Of a stretch of DNA of 64,000 nucleotides, positions 13,401 to 25,400 are shown piece by piece (position 1 is the stretch's first letter; each line of letters begins with the position of its first letter). Source of the stretch: Anniella stebbinsi (taxonomy: Eukaryota > Chordata > Lepidosauria > Squamata > Anniellidae); NCBI GenBank assembly GCA_029215795.1, contig JARDYH010000002.1:275226310-275290309 (forward strand), given 5' to 3'. A model generated the notes under the pieces. That model saw nothing but the letters and a program-made list of their open reading frames with translations. It searched no databases and was not told where the DNA came from. The position numbers and the translations under genes were made by a program.

Positions 13401-16400
13401 GGGGGGAATAGTGAGGCTGGGAGGGAGGAGGCAAAGGGGGAAAGGGGAGAGAAAGAGCAAGACTAGAAAGGGGAAGAAAGACTACCCTAACATCTTTCAA
13501 GGTTTTCTTAAAACATTTTTTTTTAAAGAGTCAAGGATGGGAGAGCTTTGTGGGTGCCATTGGAGGTACCTGCAGGCAAGTGCTGTATTGGTCACCTCTG
13601 CTATAGATATTTCTGTATTAACATGTGACATTGATATCCTAACACAATTCTCTGAGCCATCACAACCAAACACACACAGCATAACAAGGTTTTATGCTAT
13701 GGGTTACTCAATGAAAACCCAGGGCTAGATCCATTCACCTGAGGGTCCACAATTGCCAGCTTGTGGTAAGAAAGCTATGGAAGGGAAGTGGCATTTGTTG
13801 AAAATGGATTTTCCAGAGGTAGGGTGACCATATGAAAAGGAGGACAGGGCTAGTTTATCTTTAACAGTTGGATAGAAAAGGGAATTTCAACTGGTGTAAT
13901 TGGTATGCATGCAGCACCTGGTGAAATCCCCTATCCTCCACAGCAGTTAAAGCTGCAAGAGTCCTGCCGTCTTGACCAGATACAAAATATAAGACAATCA
14001 GGGTTTGGTTATGCATAAACAATATGTGTGTATTTTTTCAGTGAGAATAAATTCATGAAAGCACTCACCTTCAGTTTTGGTATCCTAATTTCATCATCAT
14101 GATCATCTTAATCATTCTCATGACAATAAAGTCCTGGACACCAGTTATGCTTATTGGTGTTTATTTTGTGAATTGAGTCAGGGGTCAACTCCTACCACTC
14201 CCAAACTGGCCTTCTGGATAGGGTGGCCATATGAAAAAGAGGACAGGGCTCCTGTATCTTTAAGAGTTCTATAGAAAAGTGGATTTCAGCAGGTGTCATT
14301 GGTATGCATGCAGCACCTGGTGAAATTCTCTCTTCTTCACAACAGTTAAAGCTGCAGGAGCAATACTAGAGTGACCATATACAAAAACCCAGATTGCCTT
14401 ACATTTTCTATAGAAAACCTCCACGTTTAAAAATTTAGATGGGAATAACTTTCAATAACCTATCCCCAATATTTCCCCTCGTCCACAAATCTGATTGTTA
14501 AGTCATAATTAACAATTGGAATGATAAAGCCCTTTATATTTTAGGACTAATTCATGTTAGCGGAAGTCAGAATTGGTGTGTTCTTAAAGAACAACACTAG
14601 AGACAATTATTTAATATTAGAGAACAAAAAATGAATGTTTATTCTTAGAACATAACTGAAAGACTAATACCGTATTTTCCGGCGTATAAGACGACTGGGC
14701 ATATAAAACGACCCCCAACTTTTCCAGTTAAAATATAGCGTTTGGGATATATTCGCCGTATAAGACTACCCCTCTTCCAACGCACACCAAAGTCACTTCT
14801 TTCCATTTCTTTCCAAAGTTAAGTCACTTCTTTCCACTTCTTTCCAGGGGGCAGGGGAGGGGGGCAGGGGGGAGGGGGGTGGCGGCGCGCTTACCTTTCA
14901 GGGACGTCCGTTCCCATCTGGTGCCGGCTGCTACTGCCAGCGGGCTTCAGCCTGCTCCAGAATGGCGCGCCGGGTGATGTCATCACCCGACGCGGCACCC
15001 TGGAGCAGGCCGAAGCACGCTGGCAGTAGCAGCCGGTGCCGGACAGGAACGGACGTCCCTGAAAGGTAAGCAGGGGGCAGGGGGAGGGGGGGCAGGGGGA
15101 GGGGGGGCACTTACCTTTCAGGGACGTCTGTTCCTGTCCAGCGCTGGCTGCTACTGCCAGTGGGCTTCGGCCTGCTCCAGAGTGGCGCGCCGGGTGATGT
15201 CATCACCCGGCGCGCCACCCTGGAGCAGGCCGCGAAGCCCGCTGGCAGTAGCAGCCAGCGCCGGTCGGGAGCGGACATCCCTGCAAGGTAAGCAGGGGGC
15301 AGGGGGGAGGGGAGGAGGCGCGGCACGGGCGGGCGGGCAGCGCGGGCGGGGGGGGTTGTTTTGGGGGGGTGGGGGGGACCGGGAGTTTCAGCACCCGGCG
15401 TATAAGACGACCCCCGACTTTTGAGAAGATTTTCCTGGGTTAAAAAGTCGTCTTATACGCCGGAAAATACGGTATATAGAATAGTTGTGGAGAGAGAAAC
15501 TAATCTTGTCTAGTCTTCTTGAAGGCTTCTTACCAACTGTCATTAACAACCATAACTGTCACAGAGAAAGAATAGCTGTCATCGAGAGCAGTTAGAATCA
15601 GGAAGCAAACCTGAGAACTGCATCATGGGACACGCATAGAACCTTCAGGTTAAAGAGATACTAACCAGTCCAAAAAACAAAACAAAAAAACACGGTACAA
15701 ACCTATTTCTAACTGATTAACTATCTGATTCTTTTGCACACTTGATGTTGATTACATCTAACACCCCTTCTCAACAGCGAGTGTACAAGTCCATGAGATT
15801 CATCTTCTCTATTAGACTTTCTTCCAGTAGGTAATTCTGTGAGTGTCCAGGTTTGGTTCTGAACTAGAGATTCAACCTTTTCCTCTGTGGCTTTGCTCCA
15901 TTGTTCCCTTTCTGCTGCTGGCATCTTTGCTACATCTTCCCATGTCAGGGGCTCTGGTATAGCTTCAGCCTTTGCAAGATAGGAGAGTTGCTTGGGTGGA
16001 TTTCCCTTGTTTGACCTGGTTGAACATCTGACACTTGACCCAGTATTTCCTTCTTCTTATGAAAACACTTCACTTTTTCTGTTAGTCTTAGGTCCACTAC
16101 TAATTGTTGTGGATTTTCATTTTCCATTATTGATGAGCTCACTTCAGCATTTAGTACGTCTTCATTTGATTTCTCACTTTCATCAATATATACAGCATTT
16201 ATTTATTTATTTATTGCATGACATTCTCTGATTGTGTCTGTTTTAGTGTCCAAGATTCTGTATCCTTTGCATCCCAGTACATATCCAACGGTGCCTCTAC
16301 AAGAGCGATTTAAAGCTCTTTCAAGGCGCATTAGGAAATTTACCTCTACAAGAACGGAGCGCAAATCAGGAGCTCAGGCGCGTTTTCTCTCTGATTATTT

Positions 16401-19400
16401 GCATTTTTGAATGCGCGTTAATTAGCGAGTTTTAATTTACAGCGGGAGTAAGAGCGCCTTATGTCCGTGTAAACAAATTTCTGAGGAGGCGCATTAACGA
16501 TCAGGGGTTGGACTGTGGTTGTAATGTCATGCATAGAACTGCCCCTTCGCTGAGAAAACCTCCCACTTTTTGGGTTAGTTTCCTTTCCTCTCTCCTCCTG
16601 GCAACTTCCTCCTTATACTCCGTCTCTCTGGATGGAAGCTCCAAGAAGAGGTGACCCAACGTGAACCAAAAATAAAGTATCTTTGAAGTACCCTGATGAA
16701 ATATTTTTAACATGGAGACATGGGGCCAGATGGAGGTGGTTTTATGAGATGTAAAGGGTGTAGGAAGGATGTGTGGATGTGCGTATAATTAGCCATCAGC
16801 AGACATAATTTCCCCTCGCTTCTTGCTGGGTTCCTGAGCTGAGTTTTGTGTGTGTGTGTGTATGTTTTACAATTGTTGAGCTCGCTGGGAAGTGGAGGGT
16901 GAAGGAATGAATCAGCATCCCCGTCTGTTTTGGTGTGTGTATGTGTGTGTGTGTGCGACACACATTCCCATTTACTCCTGAGGAGGTCATGGCAATCGGG
17001 CAAAGGAGGGGGGAAGACAGGTAGCCGAACATGTTAATCAGCTCATTCCTTTCAGGTAACCTAGGAAACCAAAGGCAGGAGATTCTGGTGGGTGGGGAGA
17101 ATAAAGGGAGGGAACCGGTTTGGGGAGTTTCGCTGGGACAAAGCGCATTACTTTCAGCTACATTTGCATGAGATTCTTACCATGTCAAAACCATTAAAAT
17201 GCCTTTCATACAGCCCGTAATGCGCTTCAACGCTTCCCATGTATAGGGATTAGGCGTAAAAGCGATTGAGAGAAGATGGGCATAATTGGGGAACCAGGCG
17301 TCAAACCGAAATCTTGTAGAGGGGGGCCCTCAAGTATGCCTTCTTTTGCTCTAAGGTCCATCTTGGTCCTTTTCTCTTTTGGGATGATGATGATGATGAT
17401 GATGATTTATTACACTTATATACCGCCCCATAGCCGAAGCTCTATGTAGGTTTATGCCTTGGGAGCAAACACTTTTAAATGTGCTATGCTTGGCTTGTGT
17501 CCATACCATAACTCATATGGTGTGCTGCTTGCCCCTTTGGTTGGCAATCTGTTTTGTATGTAAGTTGCTGTCATAGTTGCTTCTCCCCAGTACTTACTAG
17601 GTAGTTTTGCATCAAACAACATACATTTTGCCATTTCTGTAATGGAATGGTTCTTCCGTTCTGCCACTCCATTTTGATCTGGAGTATATGGTACTGTAGT
17701 TTGATGTTCTGTTCCTTCTCGCATCAGATATTCCATTACTTTCTTCCCCATGTATTCACCTCCATTGTCTGTACGGATCACTTGCGGTTTCCTCTGGAAT
17801 CTGTTGCTAGCCATTGCTACATATGTTTTAATCCTTTCCAGTAGTTGACTTTTCTCTCTGATTAGATACATGACTGTGTATCTACTGTACTAATCCATAA
17901 AAGTCACCATGTATCTGTTTCCTCCTGGTGTTTGTGTTTCCATGGGTTCACAAACATCACCATGGATCAATTCTAGGGGGAGCTTGGTTTCACCCACACA
18001 GTTGTTGTTAAAACTAGGTCTTGTTGCTTTCACTTTAACACAGCATATACATTTCTCTTGATTGGCAAATGATGTCATCAGTATACCTTTTGCCAGGCTT
18101 CCTGTTTTAAGTTGGGAAATGACATCATAATCTCTATACCCAAATCTCGTGTGCCATAGTTTTTCACATTTCTTGTGAGAACATTGCTTTGCAATTGTAG
18201 CATACTCCTTTTGATTGTTAAAACCATATATATTATCTATTACAGTTCCAGTTCCAATTAAATCACTGTCTTTGCTGATTGTACATTTGTCCCCTCTAAA
18301 TTTCACAGTAAAACCTTTCTGTGTTAGGATATGTACTGATAGAAGGCTGTTCTTCACTGATAGAAGGCTGTTCTTCATCTCTGGGACATATAAGACATTT
18401 TTAACTTGCACTTCCCTAGTGCCGCCCGCTGGTGTTTTACATTGCAGAACACCTGTCCCTTCACCTTTTGCATTTAAAGTTCTCTTTTACCTTTTATTTT
18501 TGTCTCTTTAACTGACTGGGCCCACAACCTGTTAGCAGAAGTCAGAATTTGTGTGTTCTTAAAGAACAACACTAGAGACAATTATTTAATATTAGAGAAC
18601 AAAAAATGATTAATGTTTATTCTTAGAACATAACTGAAACACTAATATATAGAATAGTTGTGGAGGGAGAAACTAATCTTGTCTTCTTGAAGGCTTCTAC
18701 CAACTGTCATTAACAACCATAATTGTCACAGAGAGAGAATAACTGTCATCGAGAGCAGTTAGAACCAGGAAGCAAACCAAAGAACTGCATCATGGGACAC
18801 ACATGGAATCTTCAGGTTAAAGAGATTCTAACCAGTCAATTTTTTTTTTAAAAAAACCCAGTACAAACCTATTTCTAACTAAGTAACTATCTGATTCTCT
18901 TGCACACTTGATGTTGATTACATCTAACAATTTACTTATCAGTTGGCTGCCTTGACTCCGCAGGTTCTAAACTGTAATCATGAATTAAACCTGTTTCATC
19001 ATAAAAATGGAACTGTTCTTTGTATGCAGGAACGGTCGCCTCCTAGGGGTTTGCGCCAGTGTAGACAACTGCCGTTTATTTGTAGGAGGAATCCCTAAAA
19101 CCAAGAAAAGGGAAGAAATTTTAGTAGAGATGAGGAAAGTTACCGACGGGGTCATCAATGTCATCGTGTATCCCAGTGCAGCCGATAAAGCCAAAAACCG
19201 TGGATTCGCTTTTGTGGAATATGGAAGCCATCGGGCAGCAGCTATGGCAAGACGAAAACTGCTACCAGGTAATGGGCCTAAAAATACTGTAATGTTGCAG
19301 TCTATAAAATAGAAAGGGACAGTAGGTGTAGGCTGACCATATGAAAAGGAGGACAGGGCTCATGTAACTTTAACAGTTGTAGAGAAAAGGGAATTTCAGC

Positions 19401-22400
19401 CAGTGTCATTTGCATGCATTTAGTTCCTGGTGAAATTCCCTCTTCATCACAACAGTTAAAGTTGCAGGGGCCCTGCCTTCTTTTGTATATGGCCACTCTA
19501 GTATAGTGCCTGCAACTTTAACTGTTGTGATGACGAGGGAGTTTCACCAGGAACTAATTGCATACAAATGACCCTGGCTGAAATTCCCTTTTCTCTACAA
19601 CTGTTAAAGATACAGGAGCCCTGTCCTCCTTTTCATATGGTCAGCCTAAGTAGGTGGTCACCAATCTACAATCAGTGGAGGATGGGGGCTCTGCAATCCA
19701 GTGTTGGGTCATATTTCCCACCAAGGCTGTGGATTGGCCAATATTTAAAGGTGACTTTATGGGTTTGCTGGCTGGGATCTGGCTTGGCAGTCAGGTAGGC
19801 ATTTGCATATTTCCAGTATTACTTGGGTGCAACTCCTTTTAATCTAACCAATGGAGGAAGCATGTTCACAATCACTCAGGCCCTACAGTGACCATGTAGG
19901 GCATGATCATTGTTCAGGGCAGTTTTCTATGAAGCTGCAGAACAAACTGGATTTAGGGGATAAGTTGTCAAGATAATATCATTTAAAAAACAACAACAAC
20001 AACCAATCGCTCATGAACTGGGATTCATTATGTCTTGGCTCCTCTATAGCAAAGTATAAATTTGTTTTAGCCACAAATCTCATAGAGAAAGCCTTCTCTC
20101 TTCTCCTCCCCCTAAAATCATTCCTCTCTTATATTTATTTTTAATTGATTATGGGATTCCAATGGCTTCACCCAGGAAGGATACAATTATGGGGACATCC
20201 TATAGCCGTCGACTGGGCAGAACCTGAGGTCGAGGTTGATGAAGACACAATGTCATCAGTTAAAATCCTTTATGTGCGGAATCTTATGTTATCAACCACC
20301 GAAGAGACAATCGAAAAAGAATTCAACAACGTAAAACCAGGTAAAAGAAAGGGGGAAATGGCAGATTACTCGGAGCTTGTCAGTAAACCAATACAGGATG
20401 CACAATAAACTGGGAAAACGTAATTCTGGGTGAAATATTTTTAACTTGTAGGAATGTCAGGAAAAGAGACAAAATAATTGTTCGATTTACATGAAAAATG
20501 TTTCAAGTGTTGAATTCCCCCCTCCACACAGCATGATACAAAACTAAACACTATGAGAGTGTTTTGTATGTGTGCATATAATAAATTTAAACACACACAC
20601 ACACACACACACACCAACCATAATCATAATAGAATATATTTAATTAAGTGTGGGTGGAGGGGGAACCCCAAATGAATATTTTTAATTGGACAATCCAACA
20701 ATGGCAATTCATGTCTACAGCAATGTTTCTTCTCCACATCTGAAGTTTGACTACTGACTTCTTAAAATTCTATGTAAGGAACTGGAGGAGAGGGGAATAT
20801 AGCCCTATTCGTTCTCCTGGACCTCTCAGTGGCTTTAGATATCATCAACAAAGGTATCCAATTGGACCACCGGACAGGGCTAGGCTGTTCAGTGATTCTG
20901 GTCTTTTTTGTCTTGTCACCTCCAGAAGGTGGTGCTGGTTGCCTTTGGCTTATGGTAGGCTGACCATACGAAAAGGAGGACAGGGTTCATGTAACTTTAA
21001 CAGTTGTAGAGAAAAGGGAATTTTAGCCAGTGTCATTTGTATGCAATTAGTTCCTGGTGAAATTCCCTCTTCATCAGAACAGTTAAAGTTGCGGGGGCCC
21101 TGCCTTCTTGTGTATATGGTCACTCTAGTTTAGTGCCTGCACCTTTAACTGTGCAGGCACTCCTTAGGGCAAGTTGGGAGTTGTAAGATTTTTTTCCCCT
21201 GTCTAAACATGCTTAGGATTGCGCTCTCAGTTGCTTTTACTGGCTTGCCACAATGTTTTAGCACGTTTTGTATGGAAAAGTGGTCTAAAATATATTTTGT
21301 AATAAAATAAAAAATGTCATGTCTGAGCTCCCTCTGTTCTCCCTCTTGTATTGAGTACAACTGCTCTGCAAATGTCTTCATGTTGTGCCATGAATATAAA
21401 AACACTGTAGTGTGGAAGACAGCAACTTCTTGGTAATTAAGGGCATTCGAAAAGTTTAAGGTCAGATGCCAATCCCTTTCAAGGATTTAATGACAACAGA
21501 GATCAGTACCAGTAATAATGGGGAATGTAGCAAAGACTACCTTGTATCAAAGAGCAATTTTTGGAAGGCATGAGCTGACTGCAAATTTACTGTTATACTG
21601 TTTAAAAAAAAAAAAAAAAGCAAGAAAGAAAATTTCCCAGCAGGTGATGCTAGAACTGGGGGACTGCTCATCCCCTTGGCCACAGGGTTTTATCCTGTTT
21701 CCCATGCTGTAGATTCTACAGTGTAAGAACATCTATGTGAGAGGTCATGCAGAGATTTAGAGTTCAGTGCCACCAATACATGGAGGACTTCTAGCTTTCC
21801 TTCTCCATCCCAGGAAATTTATGGAAGTATCGAATCAGTGTATTGAGTCAGTAATGGGCTGGGTAAGGGATATCACATTGAAACTTAATCCAGACGAGAC
21901 AGAATTCTTGATCAACAGAACAGCCAGTCTAGACATAAGATTTCAGCCCATGCTGGATGGGGTAATGCTCCTCCTAAAATCATGGATTCATGGTTTGGGG
22001 GCTCTTCTGGACTCAGCTTTGGCTCTGGATGTCAGTGTGATATCTGTGACTGGAGATGCATTTAGCCAGCTTATGCTGGTGCACCAACTACACCCATTTC
22101 TGGAGTAGGCAGATCTGGCCATGGTGACACATGCCTTAGTTTCATCACGGATCATTTACTGTAATGCTTTCTCCATGGGGCTGCTTTTGATAAGGCTTGG
22201 AACCTTCTGTTTTGTCAAAATGTATTGATCAGGTAGTTAGCTGGATCAGGAGTGTGTCAGGCTATTGCTATACAAAAACTATTTGTTTCTGGGCCCAATT
22301 AAAAATACTGGTTATGACCTCTAAAGCCCTACATGGACTTATTAAGATAATCTATAGTAGGCTTCCTCAACCTGGTGCTCTCTAGATGTTTTGGACTTCC

Positions 22401-25400
22401 ATCTTCCATCAGTCCTAACTAGCATGTCCAACGATCATGAATACTAGGAGATGCCTGACAATCTGTGAAACACAGATGGAATGGAGTTAACAAATTCCGT
22501 ATATCTCTAGTTCCAACCCATGTTTAGTTGGGAATAAAGCTGGGCTGAAGTATTTGGCCCAACGTTTTCCGACATTTCATGGGGTGGGGTGACAATGCAT
22601 CCTGATGATGAAATCAATCTTTGGAGGAGGGGGATTCTAAGCTCGTTCAGGACTGGTCTTACCTTTAAATATGAGGTGGCTGAGGGTTTTCCTTTTTCTT
22701 TTATTGCTGAAGGGAAAAGGCCCACCATCACTTGAAGTGGCAGCTTGGCTCCTGCAGCAGCCTGGAAGCATTCCTGGAACACAATACTCTAAGGCAACCT
22801 TCTCCAACCTGGTGCCCTCAGATATTTTGGCCTTCAACTCCCATCAACCCCAGCCAGCATGGCCAATGGTCAGTCATGTTAGGAGTTGAAGTCCAAAACA
22901 TTTGGAGGGCACCAAGTTGGGTGCCCTTAGAGAATGACAGTATGGCATATTATTCTTATTCTTATTATTTATTATATTAGTAGTAGTAGTAATATTAACA
23001 TTTCTGATCTGCCCACTAACTAGTGTTCTCTGGGTGGATTACAAACAGTTAAAATATAAAATGTAATACAAATATTTAAAAGAGTAAAATACAATCTAAG
23101 ACAAAACAATAAACAGCACATAGCATCGTGCCTAGGAGATTCTTTGGGGGGTGGGGAGAGATGCCTGTTTTTCATTATATTATAGAATGCTTCATACTGC
23201 AGTTGCTTTTAAACTGTTTTATTGCTGGCTTTTATTGTTGTTTGTTCCTTTTATATATTTGCTATTTCCATTGTGTTACATTTTTACTAATTTTGTAAGC
23301 CACCTTGAGCTGTATGAGCAAAAGTGGGGTAGATCTAAACAAACAAACACACACACACACACACACACAAATAAAGAAACCAACTAAAACTCAGATGTTT
23401 AATAGCTCGTGGCTAGAAGAAAGATACTTTCCTTTTTTTGTTGTGCAAGCCCAGTACCTCAATTGGCATTTTAGCAGCCAGAACCTTCCAAAAATGTTTC
23501 ATAAACTATTACATAATCAGCCAACTGTTGTACTCAGCCATCAAAATGGAGATTAACTGGGATAAGACCTCAATTCCGTTGCACAGAATTCAAAGCAAAA
23601 ATTCTCCAGTGGCTCATTACAGGCCCAAAGCTAGGATACAGAAACTGAATGATAAGAGAAGCAATTATATTCTACTTCGCAAGTCAATGCACTTAACTAA
23701 ATATATAGCTTCTGTCAGAGGACTTTTTAAGAAGCTTTATTTTTTTTTTATGTATGTGTGATTAATATCAGAATTTGATTTATTTAGATTTCTAATTTCC
23801 CCTATCCCTTAGGGCCCAGCAGAAAGTCACAATTTCGAACAGAGCAGGGGTGAGCAGGATGTACAGATTTCCAGGTGTTTGGAACTTAAACTCCCAGAAG
23901 TCTCCCACAGCATGGCAAATCATCAGGAATGCTGAATCTGAAACCCAAAGCATGCCTGGAGATCCACCTCTGAAATAGAGGACAACTTCAAATAGAGGAC
24001 TGTATTCTATAAAGAAGGACACTTGGCTACCCTAGGAATCAGAACCATAAACACAAAATGTCCACAGCTCCCAATTCTATCATTTACCCAGACTGCCACA
24101 TGTTAGTCTACTATTCTGTATGGGACCTGAAGAAACTGAAATGAAACCTACCAGATTTGTTGCTGGTGGCTCCTGCTTCTCATAGATCAGCAGGGTGATG
24201 ATTTGGGCAAGTGGAAGATGTGAGGTTATATCTAATGTTCTACTTAAGAATAGACCTATTAAAATGAATGAGACTTAAGTTAGTCAAGGCTTACTTGTTG
24301 TATTCATTTCAATAGGTCTACTCTACCTAGGACTAATTTTGGAGACTGTCCTCTGAAATTTCCACCTATCCATTAGACAGCTAAGGAATCGGGGAGTCAA
24401 ACCAATTTTTTTATACAGTTCAGGTACAGCTACAACTGAAGTTTTTCTGGTTTGGTTCCAGGTTAAGCCAATAAAGGTTTAGTAACTGGGATGATGATGA
24501 TGATTTACAATATTTATATAACTGCTCAATTATCTAACACAGATTCCAGAGCAGTGAACACAAGTATAAACAGTAAAGGAAAGAAGATTTAAAACGCAAA
24601 TTAAAATTGATCAATTTAAAAACAAAGGAACCAGAAAAACAGTAGCTAATCAGTTGAGGAAGGCTTCTCGAAACAGATTTGTTTTCAGGAGGCGCCAGAA
24701 GCAGCCTAGTGTTGGCACCTGTCTGACCTCCAGGGGCAGTGAGTTCCACAAAGAAGGGGCCACTACACTAAAGGCTCTTCTCCTGGTAGATTCTAATCAG
24801 GCCACAGGTCCACATGGAACCACCAGGAGCATGCCCTTAAATGACCTCAGTGATCGGGCAGGTTGGTAAGGGAGAAGGCGCCCTCTCAGGCATCCTGGTC
24901 CCAAGTTGTTTAGGGCTTTGTACACTAGTACCAAATCCTTAAACCTGGCCCAGTAGCCAATAGGTAGCCAGTGCAATTCCCTCAGCAAAGGAGTTATATG
25001 CTGAAAAGCGGAAGCTCTTGATACTCATAACCAACCGGTTCAGCTCAAGTTCACATAAGAAAATTTAAACATATAGTACATTATTTACCATAATCATGTG
25101 CACGGTAATGGTGTCCCTCTTCCTCTTTCCTTCCTCAAGTAGGTCCATTTCAAACTCTTAGTTGGTCTCCTCTCCCATCAAGATTTGTATTCATTTCTAT
25201 TCATTCAATTCCTATTTCTGCTTTTCCTTCATTCTGTAACTTTATTATTTCCTATTTTCCTGCCCCAATTTTTGGTTCATAGATTAGTTCCAATTTCAGA
25301 CACATTTCTACCTTCATTCATTTATTCTTTCATTAAAAACCATATACAGGATACCAAGGTAGTGTACCCAGCATGGAAATACAACAAGAAGTCCAAGGAG

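Larger units (their letters stand above)
14670..15472. mobile_element. 803-bp transposon with TA target duplication and double hairpin
   Basis: Exact terminal inverted repeats of about 26 bp begin CCGTATTTTCCGGCGTATAA. TA lies on each side (14668-14669, 15473-15474), and the undisturbed LTR at 18530 has a single TA at the same spot, so the target site is known precisely. TA duplication suggests a Tc1/mariner-type (IS630) transposase in trans. The interior is GC-rich and non-coding, with two long palindromes. Confidence 0.92.
14555..15763 (-). repeat. Copia 3' LTR, interrupted by a TA-flanked transposon
   Basis: 14555-14669 and 15473-15763 together match the 400-bp LTR at 18530-18929; the 803 bp between them is foreign. 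Without the insertion and one TA it is 404 bp. Confidence 0.9.
14555..18929 (-). mobile_element. Ty1/copia LTR retrotransposon, internally deleted, with three nested insertions
   Basis: The two LTRs (14555-15763 including an insertion, and 18530-18929) have TGTTAG...CTAACA ends and are flanked by ATTCA / ATTTA, a 5-bp duplication with one mismatch. On the - strand the order is 5' LTR, primer site, pre-integrase zinc region, integrase core, start of RT, polypurine tract, 3' LTR. Integrase upstream of RT is the copia order. Gag and protease, and most of RT with RNase H, are missing. Hand alignment of the LTRs gives about 19 substitutions in about 385 positions (~5%), plus small indels. It lies in intron 3, antisense to A1CF. 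It is not capable of moving itself. Confidence 0.92.

Noticed and set aside
15111..15424. ORFs of 63-80 aa in the double palindrome
   Set aside because: Low-complexity, Ala/Gly/Pro-rich, mirrored on both strands as expected of a palindrome.
16707..17032. ORFs rich in HTHTHT
   Set aside because: Translations of (GT)n/(CA)n microsatellites.
14555..18929. Endogenous retrovirus
   Set aside because: Integrase lies upstream of RT, the duplication is 5 bp, the PBS is an internal tRNA-iMet half and no envelope is seen: Ty1/copia, not a retrovirus.
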